From contig QZFT01000024.1 of assembly GCA_003600225.1 (NCBI GenBank), positions 1 through 64,000 of the forward strand: 64,000 nt of DNA, in the 5' to 3' direction. The notes under the pieces are model-generated. The model saw only the letters and a list, made by a program, of their open reading frames with translations. It ran no database searches and was not told the DNA's origin. The translations under genes were made by a program, and so were the position numbers. The stretch comes from Pseudonocardiaceae bacterium YIM PH 21723 (GTDB taxonomy: Bacteria > Actinomycetota > Actinomycetes > Mycobacteriales > Pseudonocardiaceae). Below are positions 26,026 to 34,035 of the stretch, piece after piece (positions within the stretch are counted from its first letter, which is position 1; each line of letters begins with the position of its first letter).

Positions 26026-26769
26026 GTGTCGATGCCGTACTACGCCTCGGCAGAGCAGATCATGCGAGACCGCTCGGAATATGCCCGCAAGGGCATTTCC
26101 CGCGGTCGCAGCGTCGTCGTGCTCACCTACCGCGACGGGGTGCTGTTCGTCGCGGAGAACCCGTCCAGCACCCTGCACAAGGTCTCGGAGATCTACGACC
26201 GCATCGGCTTCGCCGCCGTCGGCCGGTACAGCGAGTTCGAGGCCCTGCGCGTCATGGGTATCCGGCACGCCGACATGCGCGGCTACAGCTACGACCGCAA
26301 GGACGTCACCGGACGCTCGCTGGCGAACACCTACGCGCAGACCCTCGGCACCATCTTCACCGAGCAGGTCAAGCCGATGGAGGTCGAGGTCGTGGTCGCC
26401 GAGGTCGGCACCACCGCCGAGCAGGACCAGCTCTACCGGCTCACCTACGACGGTTCCATCGGGGATGAGCCCAACTACGTGGTGATGGGCGGCCAGACCG
26501 ACGGCATCAACACCAAGCTCAAGGACACCTTCGAGTCCGGCCTGGAACTGAGTGCCGCCCTGTCCGTCGCGGTGAAGGCGCTGTCCACCGAGGGCAAGCA
26601 GCTGGAGCGCAAGCAGCTGGAGGTGGCGGTCCTGGACCGCACCCGCCCGCAGCGCGCGTTCCGCCGCATCACCGGCGCCGCCCTGGCCGCGCTGCTGCCC
26701 GCCGAGGACGAGCCCAAGGCCGAGGGTGAGGGCGACGGCACTCCGGCGAGCAACGGCTCCGGAAGCTGA
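26026..26769 (+). CDS. prcA: 20S proteasome alpha subunit PrcA
   Basis: The 247-aa subunit forms the outer gated rings that receive the C-terminal QYL of Arc. The N-terminus [32 protein letters not shown] and the block [32 protein letters not shown] are characteristic. It lacks the catalytic Thr, as expected. The C-terminus is an acidic, Gly/Ser-rich tail ([11 protein letters not shown]). GTG 26026 is the start. It closes the dop-pup-prcB-prcA group and is followed 10 bp later by a palindromic element, probably the cluster terminator. Confidence 0.97.
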   Translation: MSMPYYASAEQIMRDRSEYARKGISRGRSVVVLTYRDGVLFVAENPSSTLHKVSEIYDRIGFAAVGRYSEFEALRVMGIRHADMRGYSYDRKDVTGRSLANTYAQTLGTIFTEQVKPMEVEVVVAEVGTTAEQDQLYRLTYDGSIGDEPNYVVMGGQTDGINTKLKDTFESGLELSAALSVAVKALSTEGKQLERKQLEVAVLDRTRPQRAFRRITGAALAALLPAEDEPKAEGEGDGTPASNGSGS

Positions 26770-26779
26770 TCAACCGACT

Positions 26780-26833
26780 CCGAAGTTGACGAGGTTCGCG
26801 GCGAGGAACGAGCCCGAACCTCGTCAACTTCGG
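26780..26833. repeat. Palindromic repeat PAL copy 3
   Basis: CCGAAGTTGACGAGGTTCG (26780-26798) and CGAACCTCGTCAACTTCGG (26815-26833) form a perfect 19-bp stem; the loop CGGCGAGGAACGAGCC matches copies 1, 2 and 5. Against copy 2 both arms changed together at two pairs (G-C to A-T, and T-A to G-C). It lies 10 bp after prcA and before a gene on the same strand. Confidence 0.9.
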
Positions 26834-26968
26834 GACCTGGTCGTCCGGAGACGGACATGTTCGTGAGCGGTCACACTGCCGGGTGACCGGGACTCATCCG
26901 TACTCACCGCGTTGGGACTCACGAGGTCCCCTAACATCGCGGGGTACACAGGGATGAGAGGTAATACC

Positions 26969-27382
26969 GTGCGTCGACACACCGGACTGCGCGTCGGCCT
27001 GCTGGGGGCGCTGGCGCTACTGTCCGCCGTTGCCTTACCGGCCTCGGCCGTCGCCACCGCACCCACAGCCGCCGGCGAACAGACCCACCTGGTGCTGACC
27101 CGCGTCAGCGGGATCGACCAGAACCACACCACCCGCCACCGGCTCACCTGCTCGCCGGTCGGCGGCGACCACCCGCGCGCGGCGAGCGCCTGCGACCAGA
27201 TCACCGCCGTCCAGGGCGACCTGAGCCGGCTCGGACCCTACGAGGGCCCGTGCACGCTGGAGTACGGCCCGCAGCACGTGACCATCGAGGGCACCTACCG
27301 TGGCGCCTGGATCTACTGGGAGCACGAGTACGTCAACCCGTGCCTGCTGCTGGCCACCACCGGGGACATCTTCCGGTTCTAG
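26969..27382 (+). CDS. Secreted subtilisin-inhibitor-like (SSI) protein
   Basis: The 137-aa precursor has a typical signal peptide (Arg/His start, LLGALALLSAVALPASA, cleavage after ASA near residue 27) and a mature domain matching Streptomyces-type subtilisin inhibitors: LTCSPVGGDHPRAASACDQI, then GPCTLEYGPQHVTIEGTYRG and EYVNPCLLLATTGDIFRF. Four cysteines are placed for the two family disulfides. The reactive loop CTLEY suggests Leu at P1, pointing to a chymotrypsin/subtilisin-like target. GTG 26969 follows GAGAGG; ATG 26954 is also possible. It is a single gene behind the proteasome cluster; a direct link to proteasome function is not implied. Confidence 0.85.
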   Translation: MRRHTGLRVGLLGALALLSAVALPASAVATAPTAAGEQTHLVLTRVSGIDQNHTTRHRLTCSPVGGDHPRAASACDQITAVQGDLSRLGPYEGPCTLEYGPQHVTIEGTYRGAWIYWEHEYVNPCLLLATTGDIFRF

Positions 27383-27397
27383 GCCTCGTTGAAGGGG

Positions 27398-27431
27398 CGG
27401 GAGCGATCCGATGCAGGGCGGGTCGCTCCCG
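27398..27431. terminator. Hairpin between SSI gene and convergent deacetylase gene
   Basis: CGGGAGCGA (27398-27406) pairs with TCGCTCCCG (27423-27431), extended inward by TCC/GGG with one wobble, followed by TCTT. It lies between the convergent stops and can end both transcripts. Confidence 0.7.
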
Positions 27432-27439
27432 TCTTCGTT

Positions 27440-28717
27440 TCAGGGCCCGACCGGTTCGAAGGTCCAGCGTTGGAGATCGCTGTTGTCGAACGGCGCCTGG
27501 GTGACCGGTTCCAGCAGCGCCGCGGGTGCGGTCAGCCGCTGGTCGGAGTGCCGGAACACCAGCTCGAACCCGCCGCCGCGATGCCGGATCAGCCGCAGCG
27601 ACTGCGGTGGCTCCCCGTCCGCGTCGAACTGGCGGATCACGGTGTCCCGCCCGTCCAGGCACTTCCACCGGTCCTGGCCGGGCACCTTCGAGTGCAGCGG
27701 CGAGATCTCCCAGCCGCCGTCGGTGGCCCGGGTCTGGAAGGTCTGGTTCGGCGTCCCGGTCTGCCGCCACAGGACCACCGGCGCGCCGTTGGCCTGCGAC
27801 GCGTCGTTCACCGCCAGCTCGCCCCCGGTGGCCACGTTCACCACCCGGTACAGGCCACGCAGATACGGGCCTTCCCGGTGCAGGTCCGGATACGGCGCCG
27901 GCAACGGTTCCACGAACCCGTCGCGCCACCGCTCGTCGCAGTGATACCGGCGGCTCATCGCCGGCCGGTACAGCGGTTGCAGCCAGTCGTCCGGCGTGCA
28001 CGATCCCGTCGGGCAGATGTCATGGTCCCGCCGGGTGTAGACGACGAACGCCCGGGTCTTGGCGTCGGTCTGCTCCGGCGACAGGTTCTCCGGTCCGTCC
28101 ACAATGGAGTAGTCCCGGTAGAAGATCACCGGCGGCGCCCCGGCCCAGCCGTCCAGTGCCCAGCGCACCATCCGCGCCACGGCCAGGTGATCGTTGTGGA
28201 AGTCCCCGGGCCGGTGATCGGCCACCGGGTCGCCCGCGCGGATCACCTCCGGGCCGAAGTCGGTCACCACCTGCCGCAGGAAGTCGCCCAGCTGCCTGCG
28301 ATGGAAGGTCTGCGGCGGATTGCGGTCTCCCGGACGGGTGGTCACCGACAGGTCCAGCGCGTACACGCCCCACATGTGCCTGCCGGTACCGGTGGTGTTG
28401 TCCGAGATCCGGACCTCCACGGTGGACAGCCGATCGCCCAGCGTCCAGCGGGTCACCGTGTGCGGCCCGACCCGATAGGGTTCCGGCCGCCAGTCCGCCG
28501 GATCCAGCCCGGCCACCGAGGCGTAGGCCTCGCGGACACCCTGCTCCCGTAATCGCATGTACTCGTCCGGCGGCATCGGCCGGTCGCCGGAATAGTCGGA
28601 GGCGATCAGGAACAGCGTCCGCACCTCGCGGCCCGACCGGATGTCCGCCAGCAGATCAGGGCTCTGGAAAAGCAGGTCATCGTCGTGATGGGCGACGATG
28701 GTGAGAACTCCCGGCAT
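27440..28717 (-). CDS. PIG-L/LmbE-type deacetylase fused to a ricin-type lectin domain
   Basis: The 425-aa product begins with a PIG-L zinc deacetylase: AHHDDD at residues 9-14 is a variant of AHPDD, and DFHNDHLAVAR supplies the second metal site. From about residue 290 it turns into a beta-trefoil of the ricin lectin kind, with repeats ending in Q-x-F/W wording (GTPNQTFQT, GQDRWKCLDG, DLQRWTFEPVG). It thus combines sugar binding and N-deacetylation. No signal peptide is visible, which is odd for a lectin fusion. GlcNAc-containing substrates (as in mycothiol or cell-wall sugars) are typical of PIG-L; the exact one is unknown. Confidence 0.82.
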   Translation of the reverse strand: MPGVLTIVAHHDDDLLFQSPDLLADIRSGREVRTLFLIASDYSGDRPMPPDEYMRLREQGVREAYASVAGLDPADWRPEPYRVGPHTVTRWTLGDRLSTVEVRISDNTTGTGRHMWGVYALDLSVTTRPGDRNPPQTFHRRQLGDFLRQVVTDFGPEVIRAGDPVADHRPGDFHNDHLAVARMVRWALDGWAGAPPVIFYRDYSIVDGPENLSPEQTDAKTRAFVVYTRRDHDICPTGSCTPDDWLQPLYRPAMSRRYHCDERWRDGFVEPLPAPYPDLHREGPYLRGLYRVVNVATGGELAVNDASQANGAPVVLWRQTGTPNQTFQTRATDGGWEISPLHSKVPGQDRWKCLDGRDTVIRQFDADGEPPQSLRLIRHRGGGFELVFRHSDQRLTAPAALLEPVTQAPFDNSDLQRWTFEPVGP

Positions 28718-28830
28718 GGGCCGAATCGTAAGTCCAGACCCACATCTGACGGCAGCCGCCGGACCGATGATTCTGCCCGGCTGTCCCGGTCATACCCGCT
28801 GACAACCCCGAACCGCACCGAAGGATCCCC

Positions 28831-29457
28831 ATGGCCGACCCCGCCGACATCTGGTCGCTGATCCACGCCGAACGTGCCGCCCTCGCCGCGGACCTCGCAC
28901 ACCTCACCGACGAACAATGGTCCACTCGCTCGTTGTGCAGTGAACTGTCCGTACGGGAGGTGCTCGCCCACCTGACGGCCGGAGCCACCCTGAACGGCTT
29001 CCGCTGGTTCGCCGGGGTGCTGCGCTGCCGCTTCGACTTCGACAAGCAGGTGGCGATGCGCCTCGCCGAGCAGCTCGGCGACAGTCCCGGCGAGACGCTC
29101 GACCGATTCGACCAGGCGCTCCGCAACAAGATCAAGCCACCGCTGCCGGTGATCGCGATGCTCGGTGAGACGATCGTCCACGGCGAGGACATCCGCCACC
29201 CGCTGGGCATTCGCCACGACTCGCCGATCGCGACACTCACCCGGGTCGCGGAGTACTACCGGAGCAGCGACCAGGTGGTCGTCGCCAGAAAACGGGTCGA
29301 AGATCTGCGCCTGGTCGCCACCGACGGCCCCTTCACCGCCGGCGACGGTCCGCTGGTGTCCGGTCGCACCCTCGCGTTGATCATGGCCATGACCGGCCGC
29401 ACGCGCCTGTGCGACGAACTCACCGGGCCGGGCGTGCCGATACTGCGCGACCGGTAA
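28831..29457 (+). CDS. Mycothiol-dependent maleylpyruvate-isomerase/DinB-like family protein
   Basis: The 208-aa product fits the actinobacterial TIGR03083-type family of DinB-fold metalloproteins. The N-terminal helix IWSLIHAERAALAADLAHLTDEQWSTRSLCSELSVREVLAHL provides a metal His, and IVHGEDIRHPLG supplies the paired His residues. The C-terminal domain (VEDLRLVATDGPFTAGDGPLVSG) is the SCP2-like half common in the family. Members use mycothiol, the thiol of actinobacteria, for isomerisation or conjugation. It stands alone, in the divergent gap next to the deacetylase-lectin gene. Confidence 0.85.
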   Translation: MADPADIWSLIHAERAALAADLAHLTDEQWSTRSLCSELSVREVLAHLTAGATLNGFRWFAGVLRCRFDFDKQVAMRLAEQLGDSPGETLDRFDQALRNKIKPPLPVIAMLGETIVHGEDIRHPLGIRHDSPIATLTRVAEYYRSSDQVVVARKRVEDLRLVATDGPFTAGDGPLVSGRTLALIMAMTGRTRLCDELTGPGVPILRDR

Positions 29458-29598
29458 TCCGGTTGAGCGCACATCGATGGGCCGCTACCGTTCCGTCTGC
29501 TTCCTGATCGAACCGAGCAATGGAGTGACGCCAATGCCGCGCCTCGCCGCTGCCCCATGCCCTGGTTCAGTCCCGATCAGCGAAGGAACGACTCTCCA

Positions 29599-30786
29599 GT
29601 GTTCGACCACTCTTCCCGTGCCCTGACCGGCACGAACATCCTCATCTGCGGCGCGAGCGTCGCCGGCCCCGCGCTGGCGTACTGGCTCGGCCGGCACGGT
29701 TGCCGCGCCACCGTCGTGGAACTGTCACCCGCCCGCCGGGACACCGGATTCGCGGTGGACTTCCGCGGTGCCACCCACCTGACCGTGCTCGAACGCATGG
29801 GCATCCTGGACGACGTCCGCCGGCGGCAGACCGGCGGCATCCCGACGACCGTGGTCGACGACGCCGGCCACCGGCTCGCGGACGTGCCGGCCGAATGGGG
29901 CGGCGGCCAGATCGAGATCCTGCTCGGTGACCTGACGCGCATCCTGCACGAACGCACCGGGCAGCACACCGAATACGTCTTCGGCGACACCGTCACCGCC
30001 CTGACCGAGACGGCTGACGGGGTGCACGTCACCTTCCGGCGAGCGCGGCCGCGGACCTTCGACCTCGTCGTCGGCGCCGACGGGCTGCATTCGACCGTGC
30101 GGCGCCTGGCCTTCGGTCCCGAATCCCGGTTCGTCACGCACCTGGGCTACTACGTGGCAGCCTGGGAGGCGGACAACGAGCCCGGAATCGACGGCACGGC
30201 GTTGATGTACAACGTCCCCGGAAAGATGATCATGGCCGTGCCGCATCGGAGCGACCGGGCGAAGGTCGACGTCTTCGCGCTGCTCGCCTCCGGGCCGATC
30301 GACCACGACCGGCAGGACCGGCGGTGCCAGGAGCAGATCCTGACCGAGGCCCTCACCGGCATGGGCTGGCGCACCGCCACGCTGCTGGATGGCCTGTGGG
30401 ACAGCCCGGCGCTGTACTTCGACTCCCTCAGCCGGGCCGACGTCCCATCGTGGTCCACCGGCCGCACGGTGCTGCTCGGTGACGCCGCCGCGGGCGCCAC
30501 CCTCGGCGGCAAGGGAACCGGATCCGCGCTGGTCGGAGCCTATGTGCTCGCCGGGGAACTGGCCGCCGCGCCCGGCGACCACCGGCGCGCGTTCGCCGGC
30601 TACGAGCGGCGGCTCCGCGCCTATGTCACCGCCTGCCAGGACGGGGGACAGGCCACCGGGGAGTTCCTCGCGCCGCTGACCGCCGACGCCCTCGACGCGC
30701 GTAATCGGCTGCTGGGCGACCAGGACCTGCTGGGCGAACGGCTGGCGGACAGCGTTGCCACGGCCGCCGGTTTCGACCTCGGCTAA
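29599..30786 (+). CDS. FAD-dependent monooxygenase (TetX/PHBH-like)
   Basis: The 395-aa product is a class A flavoprotein monooxygenase. The N-terminal Rossmann motif ILICGASVAGPALAYWLGRHG binds FAD; DLVVGADGLHSTVR is the conserved DG motif and VLLGDAAAGATLGGKGTGSALVGAYVLAGEL the GD motif. The body resembles TetX and related antibiotic-modifying or aromatic hydroxylases. GTG 29599 is chosen because GAAGGAA lies 10 nt upstream; the frame starts at 29557. The stop overlaps that of the convergent nitroreductase gene. The substrate cannot be decided from sequence. Confidence 0.9.
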   Translation: MFDHSSRALTGTNILICGASVAGPALAYWLGRHGCRATVVELSPARRDTGFAVDFRGATHLTVLERMGILDDVRRRQTGGIPTTVVDDAGHRLADVPAEWGGGQIEILLGDLTRILHERTGQHTEYVFGDTVTALTETADGVHVTFRRARPRTFDLVVGADGLHSTVRRLAFGPESRFVTHLGYYVAAWEADNEPGIDGTALMYNVPGKMIMAVPHRSDRAKVDVFALLASGPIDHDRQDRRCQEQILTEALTGMGWRTATLLDGLWDSPALYFDSLSRADVPSWSTGRTVLLGDAAAGATLGGKGTGSALVGAYVLAGELAAAPGDHRRAFAGYERRLRAYVTACQDGGQATGEFLAPLTADALDARNRLLGDQDLLGERLADSVATAAGFDLG

Positions 30787-31205
30787 CGGGGCAGGAGCTC
30801 GACGAGCGGGATGATCCGCCCGGTCTTCGCCTGATACTCGGTGTACCGACCCTTGTTGATCTCGTTCACGATCCGCCAGCGGCGTTCGTAGGACGGGTCA
30901 TCGGGCCGGATCGGCCGGGCGGTCACCGGGATCCGGCGGGTCCCCACTTGGATCTCGCACTCCGGGTGCATGGTCAGGTTGGCCAGCCAGCCCGGACCTC
31001 TCGGCGCCCCGCCGTTGGAGGCCACCACCAGGTAGGCGTCGCCCTCCCTGGCGTACACCAGAGCGCTGGTGCGCGGCAGCCCGGTGCGTCGCCCGATGGT
31101 GCGCAGCAACAGCGTCGGGGTGCCGAGCAGCCGGTGTCCGACCAGGCCACCGGAATGCTCGTAGAGCCACTGGTGGGTCCGCAGAACCGCGAGGAAGACA
31201 CTCAT
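30783..31205 (-). CDS. Deazaflavin (F420)-dependent nitroreductase-family protein
   Basis: The 140-aa product has the split-beta-barrel fold of the Ddn/DUF385 family. Typical phrases are LLLRTIGRRTGLPRTSALVYAREGDAYLVVASNGG, PGWLANLTMHPECEIQVG and the ending GRYTEYQAKTGRIIPLVELLPR. Such enzymes use the deazaflavin F420 to reduce nitro-compounds, quinones or other acceptors; the genus has F420 if this gene is functional. ATG 31205 is the start although the frame continues upstream. It converges with the FAD monooxygenase, the two stops sharing bases. Confidence 0.9.
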   Translation of the reverse strand: MSVFLAVLRTHQWLYEHSGGLVGHRLLGTPTLLLRTIGRRTGLPRTSALVYAREGDAYLVVASNGGAPRGPGWLANLTMHPECEIQVGTRRIPVTARPIRPDDPSYERRWRIVNEINKGRYTEYQAKTGRIIPLVELLPR

Positions 31206-31349
31206 CAGCTGCACCCTATGTAGCTTGGGTGGGAAGTCAAGGCGGGGCCGGGAAGTGAAAAGGCTTCCACAAAGTCGCCGAACATTCGGACACGGATCGA
31301 CCTGATTGCTACCGTCTTCGCACTGCGGACCGACGGGTGGCTGGAGCGG

Positions 31350-32501
31350 ATGGACGAGCACAGGGCAAGACTGGACGCCTTGACCGGCACCCGGATCTTC
31401 GCCGCGCTCGCCGTGTTCGTCTTCCACGCCATCGGTCTCGGGTTGATCGACGAGCGCAACACCGGCCTGCCGCTCACCTACTACGCCCGCTGTCTCGGCC
31501 CGATCGGCGTCGAGTTCTTCTTCGTGCTCAGCGGATTCGTGCTGGCCTGGTCCGCGCCCGCCGTCATCGGCTACGGCCGGTTCGTCCGGCGCAGGCTGGT
31601 CAAGATCTACCCCAACCATCTCGTCGGCTACCTGCTGGCCCTGGTGGTCTACGCCGGGTTCGCGGTCACCTGGGGCATAGCGTTGGCCAACCTGGTGCTG
31701 ATCAACGCCTGGTGGCCGGACAAGATCATGGTCGGTGGCGTCAACCCGCCGTCCTGGTCGCTGTCGGTGGAACTGCTGGCCTACCTGGTGTTCCCGCTGC
31801 TGCTGGGCGCCGTGCGCCGGATCCCCGGACCACGGCTGTGGTGGGCGTGCGCGGGCGTGCTGCTGGCCATCTGGCTGATGCCCGTCGTGGCCGACCGGCT
31901 GCCCGATCACACCCGTGCGCCGTACCCCGGACCGCTGGCGGGGGAGAAGGTCACCGCCCTGTGGTTCGTGCACCTGTTCCCGCCCGTGCGGCTGCTGGAC
32001 TTCCTGCTCGGCATCCTGGTCGCGCAACTGGTCCGCCAGGGCCGCTGGCCGCGGATCCCGGTCGGCCTGACCGTGTTGTTCGCCGCCGCCTGGTACGGGA
32101 TCTCCCTGTTCCTGCCGCCGCTGTACGCGCTCACCGCCGCGATGGCCGCGCCCATCGCCCTGCTGATCGGCTCCCTGGCCGCCGGTGAACTGCGCTCCGG
32201 CCCCGGCCTGGCAGGCGGTCCGGTACTGCGCACCCTGGGCGAGGTGTCCTTCGCCTTCTACCTGCTGCACTACACCGTGCTGGTCGCCGTCCGGCTGCTC
32301 ACCGGCGGCCTGGACCACCCGCTGACCGCCGGTGCCGGGCTGCTCCTGCTGCTGGGCAGCCTGGCCAGCACCCTGGCGTTGTCCTTCGTGGTCTACCACC
32401 TGGTGGAGAAGCCGGCGATGCGGTACTTCGCCGGGCCCCGTCCAGCCGGCGGCCGTGTGGCCCCGCCGGCTTCGGACCGGGTGGGGGCTAGATCCGTTTG
32501 A
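31350..32501 (+). CDS. Acyltransferase-3 (OafA/YrhL-like) membrane protein
   Basis: The 383-aa product is an integral membrane acyltransferase with about ten helices. The family start LDALTGTRIFAALAVFVFHAIGLG carries the catalytic-type His, EFFFVLSGFVLAWSAPAVIGYGRFVRRRLVKIYPNHLVGY is diagnostic, and PSWSLSVELLAYLVFPLLLG follows. Such proteins transfer acyl groups to sugars, lipids or secondary metabolites on the membrane. Its 14-bp end overlaps the convergent NlpC/P60-like gene. It may O-acylate a surface polymer, but it is not part of the pgs-like operon, being on the opposite strand. Confidence 0.9.
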   Translation: MDEHRARLDALTGTRIFAALAVFVFHAIGLGLIDERNTGLPLTYYARCLGPIGVEFFFVLSGFVLAWSAPAVIGYGRFVRRRLVKIYPNHLVGYLLALVVYAGFAVTWGIALANLVLINAWWPDKIMVGGVNPPSWSLSVELLAYLVFPLLLGAVRRIPGPRLWWACAGVLLAIWLMPVVADRLPDHTRAPYPGPLAGEKVTALWFVHLFPPVRLLDFLLGILVAQLVRQGRWPRIPVGLTVLFAAAWYGISLFLPPLYALTAAMAAPIALLIGSLAAGELRSGPGLAGGPVLRTLGEVSFAFYLLHYTVLVAVRLLTGGLDHPLTAGAGLLLLLGSLASTLALSFVVYHLVEKPAMRYFAGPRPAGGRVAPPASDRVGARSV

Positions 32502-33546
32502 TGACGCGCAGGCCGTCGGAGTAGAAGCCGGTGTCGCCGATCAGCGAGGCGCCGCCGACATCGCTCATCGTCGGGCCGTTGGCCCGGATCCGGCTGGAGA
32601 TGAACCGGTGCTTGCCCTGTTCATCGGTACCCAGGTAGATCGCCGAGTGGTCCAGGCCGTCGCTGTTCGGGTCGATCTCGAAGAACAGCAGGTCCCCGGG
32701 CAGCAGCGCGCCCAGCGAGGACGGCCGGCCGGCGGAACTGCTGCTGATCACCGCACCCGGCCCGACCGTGGCCATCGCGAACGCGCGGCGCGGCAGGCCC
32801 GGGCCGGCGTCGTTGCCGCCGAGCAGCGGGAAGCCGAGCCGGTAGCCGTAGACCAGCCGCAGGTAACCGGAACAGTCCGCGGCGCCGAACCGGTCCGCCC
32901 GCGTCGTCTTCCGGCCGATGTCCGGGTAGGTGAAGTCGATGCCCAGGTAGTCGATGAAGTCGTTGTTCTCCAACCGGCCCTGCGCGCCGCTGGACACCGG
33001 GCCGTAGGCGGCGTCGCCGCGGAACCGCACACCCTGGGTGTCCTTCTCCGCCGGTGCGCCGTCGGCGTACTCGAAGGCCACCGCCAGCGCGTCCGGTGAG
33101 GTGTCGGACAGGGCCTTGGTCAGCCACTGCCGGAACGAGTCCGTCTGTTCCTGACCGGCCCGCCAGGCCTGCGGCAGCAACCGCACCCAGGTGCTCGAAT
33201 CCACGTAGTGCGCGGTGAACTTCTGTTCGCGGAAGGTGCGCAGCGGCCCGCGCACCGTCGCGGTCCGCGCCCCGTCGGTCAGCGTGGCCACCACCGCGCC
33301 CTGCTGATCCTTGACGACGGTCCGGTTCGGGCCGGTCTGCCGTTCGAACTGCAGCTCGTCCGCCTTCGGGACCGGCGCCGGAGCCCCCACCGGGGCGGTG
33401 GCCGAGGACACCGCCTGCACCGGGGAAGCCGGGTCACTCTTGGATTTCACCGCGTACACGGTGAGACCGGCGACGGCCACCAGGGCCACGGCGGCGCCGA
33501 TCAGCTGGATTCTTCCGTTGCCGGCAGGGCGGCTGAGGTCGTCCAT
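32488..33546 (-). CDS. Membrane-anchored NlpC/P60-like cysteine peptidase, pgs-operon hydrolase
   Basis: The 352-aa product has one N-terminal helix (LIGAAVALVAVAGLTVYAV), a Pro/Ala-rich linker, a middle domain, and a C-terminal NlpC/P60-like part: DCSGYLRLVYGY carries the Cys (about residue 225), GDLLFFEIDPNSDGLDHSAIYLG the His (about 300). Domains of this kind cut gamma-glutamyl bonds in peptidoglycan and in poly-gamma-glutamate (PgdS-type enzymes). It is the last gene of the operon headed by the tandem HAMP protein, so cutting or releasing the PgsB/C polymer is the natural inference. ATG 33546 has AGGAG at good spacing; ATG 33552 lies too near. Confidence 0.78.
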   Translation of the reverse strand: MDDLSRPAGNGRIQLIGAAVALVAVAGLTVYAVKSKSDPASPVQAVSSATAPVGAPAPVPKADELQFERQTGPNRTVVKDQQGAVVATLTDGARTATVRGPLRTFREQKFTAHYVDSSTWVRLLPQAWRAGQEQTDSFRQWLTKALSDTSPDALAVAFEYADGAPAEKDTQGVRFRGDAAYGPVSSGAQGRLENNDFIDYLGIDFTYPDIGRKTTRADRFGAADCSGYLRLVYGYRLGFPLLGGNDAGPGLPRRAFAMATVGPGAVISSSSAGRPSSLGALLPGDLLFFEIDPNSDGLDHSAIYLGTDEQGKHRFISSRIRANGPTMSDVGGASLIGDTGFYSDGLRVIKRI

Positions 33547-33561
33547 GACCATGCTCCTGAG

Positions 33562-34035
33562 TCAGGTTCCGGGGATCAGCCCGGCCAGCACTCCACTGAT
33601 CAGCACTCCGTAGGCGGCCATGGTGACCGCTCCGGTGGCCATCAGCGTCGGTCCCGGGGGTTGGCGGACCAGCTGGTAGGCGATGAGGCCGGGCACCACG
33701 AAGCCCAGCGTCTGATGGGTGAACAGCAGCGGGAAGTCGTGTTGGATCAACGCGAACAACGCGGTCTGCAACAGCACACCCATCAGCACGACCGCGGCGA
33801 ACAGCCGCTTGCCGTAGAGGATCGCCACTTTCTGCAGAATGAGCGTCCCGCCGAAGGTCAGGGCGGTCATCAGCACGACGATGGCCCCCTGCCGGTAGTC
33901 GGTGACCAGGGTGAGGGCGAGCCAGCCCGGCGTGATCATCCCGCCGGGTGACAGGTTCGTCGTCAGATAGCAGACCAGCGAGAACAGCAGGCCGATGGCC
34001 AGGCCCAGCGTCGCGGCCTCGGGGGCGAGGGTCAT
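33562..34035 (-). CDS. pgsC: Poly-gamma-glutamate synthase membrane subunit PgsC/CapC
   Basis: The 157-aa product has four to five helices and matches PgsC/CapC: LGLAIGLLFSLVCYLTTNLSPGGMITPGWLALTLV carries the family's LSPGG-x-V-P-G-Y-like motif. PgsB and PgsC form the membrane complex that polymerises and exports poly-gamma-glutamate. The start ATG overlaps the pgsB stop by 4 bp (ATGA type), which is the usual tight pairing. No PgsA/CapA-type gene is present; the NlpC/P60-like gene takes its place 15 bp downstream. Confidence 0.85.
   Translation of the reverse strand: MTLAPEAATLGLAIGLLFSLVCYLTTNLSPGGMITPGWLALTLVTDYRQGAIVVLMTALTFGGTLILQKVAILYGKRLFAAVVLMGVLLQTALFALIQHDFPLLFTHQTLGFVVPGLIAYQLVRQPPGPTLMATGAVTMAAYGVLISGVLAGLIPGT

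Noticed and set aside
30783-32399. A 538-aa minus-strand frame spanning the deazaflavin gene and the acyltransferase
   Set aside because: Only its last 140 codons (from ATG 31205) make a known protein. The rest is antisense to a clear acyltransferase gene.
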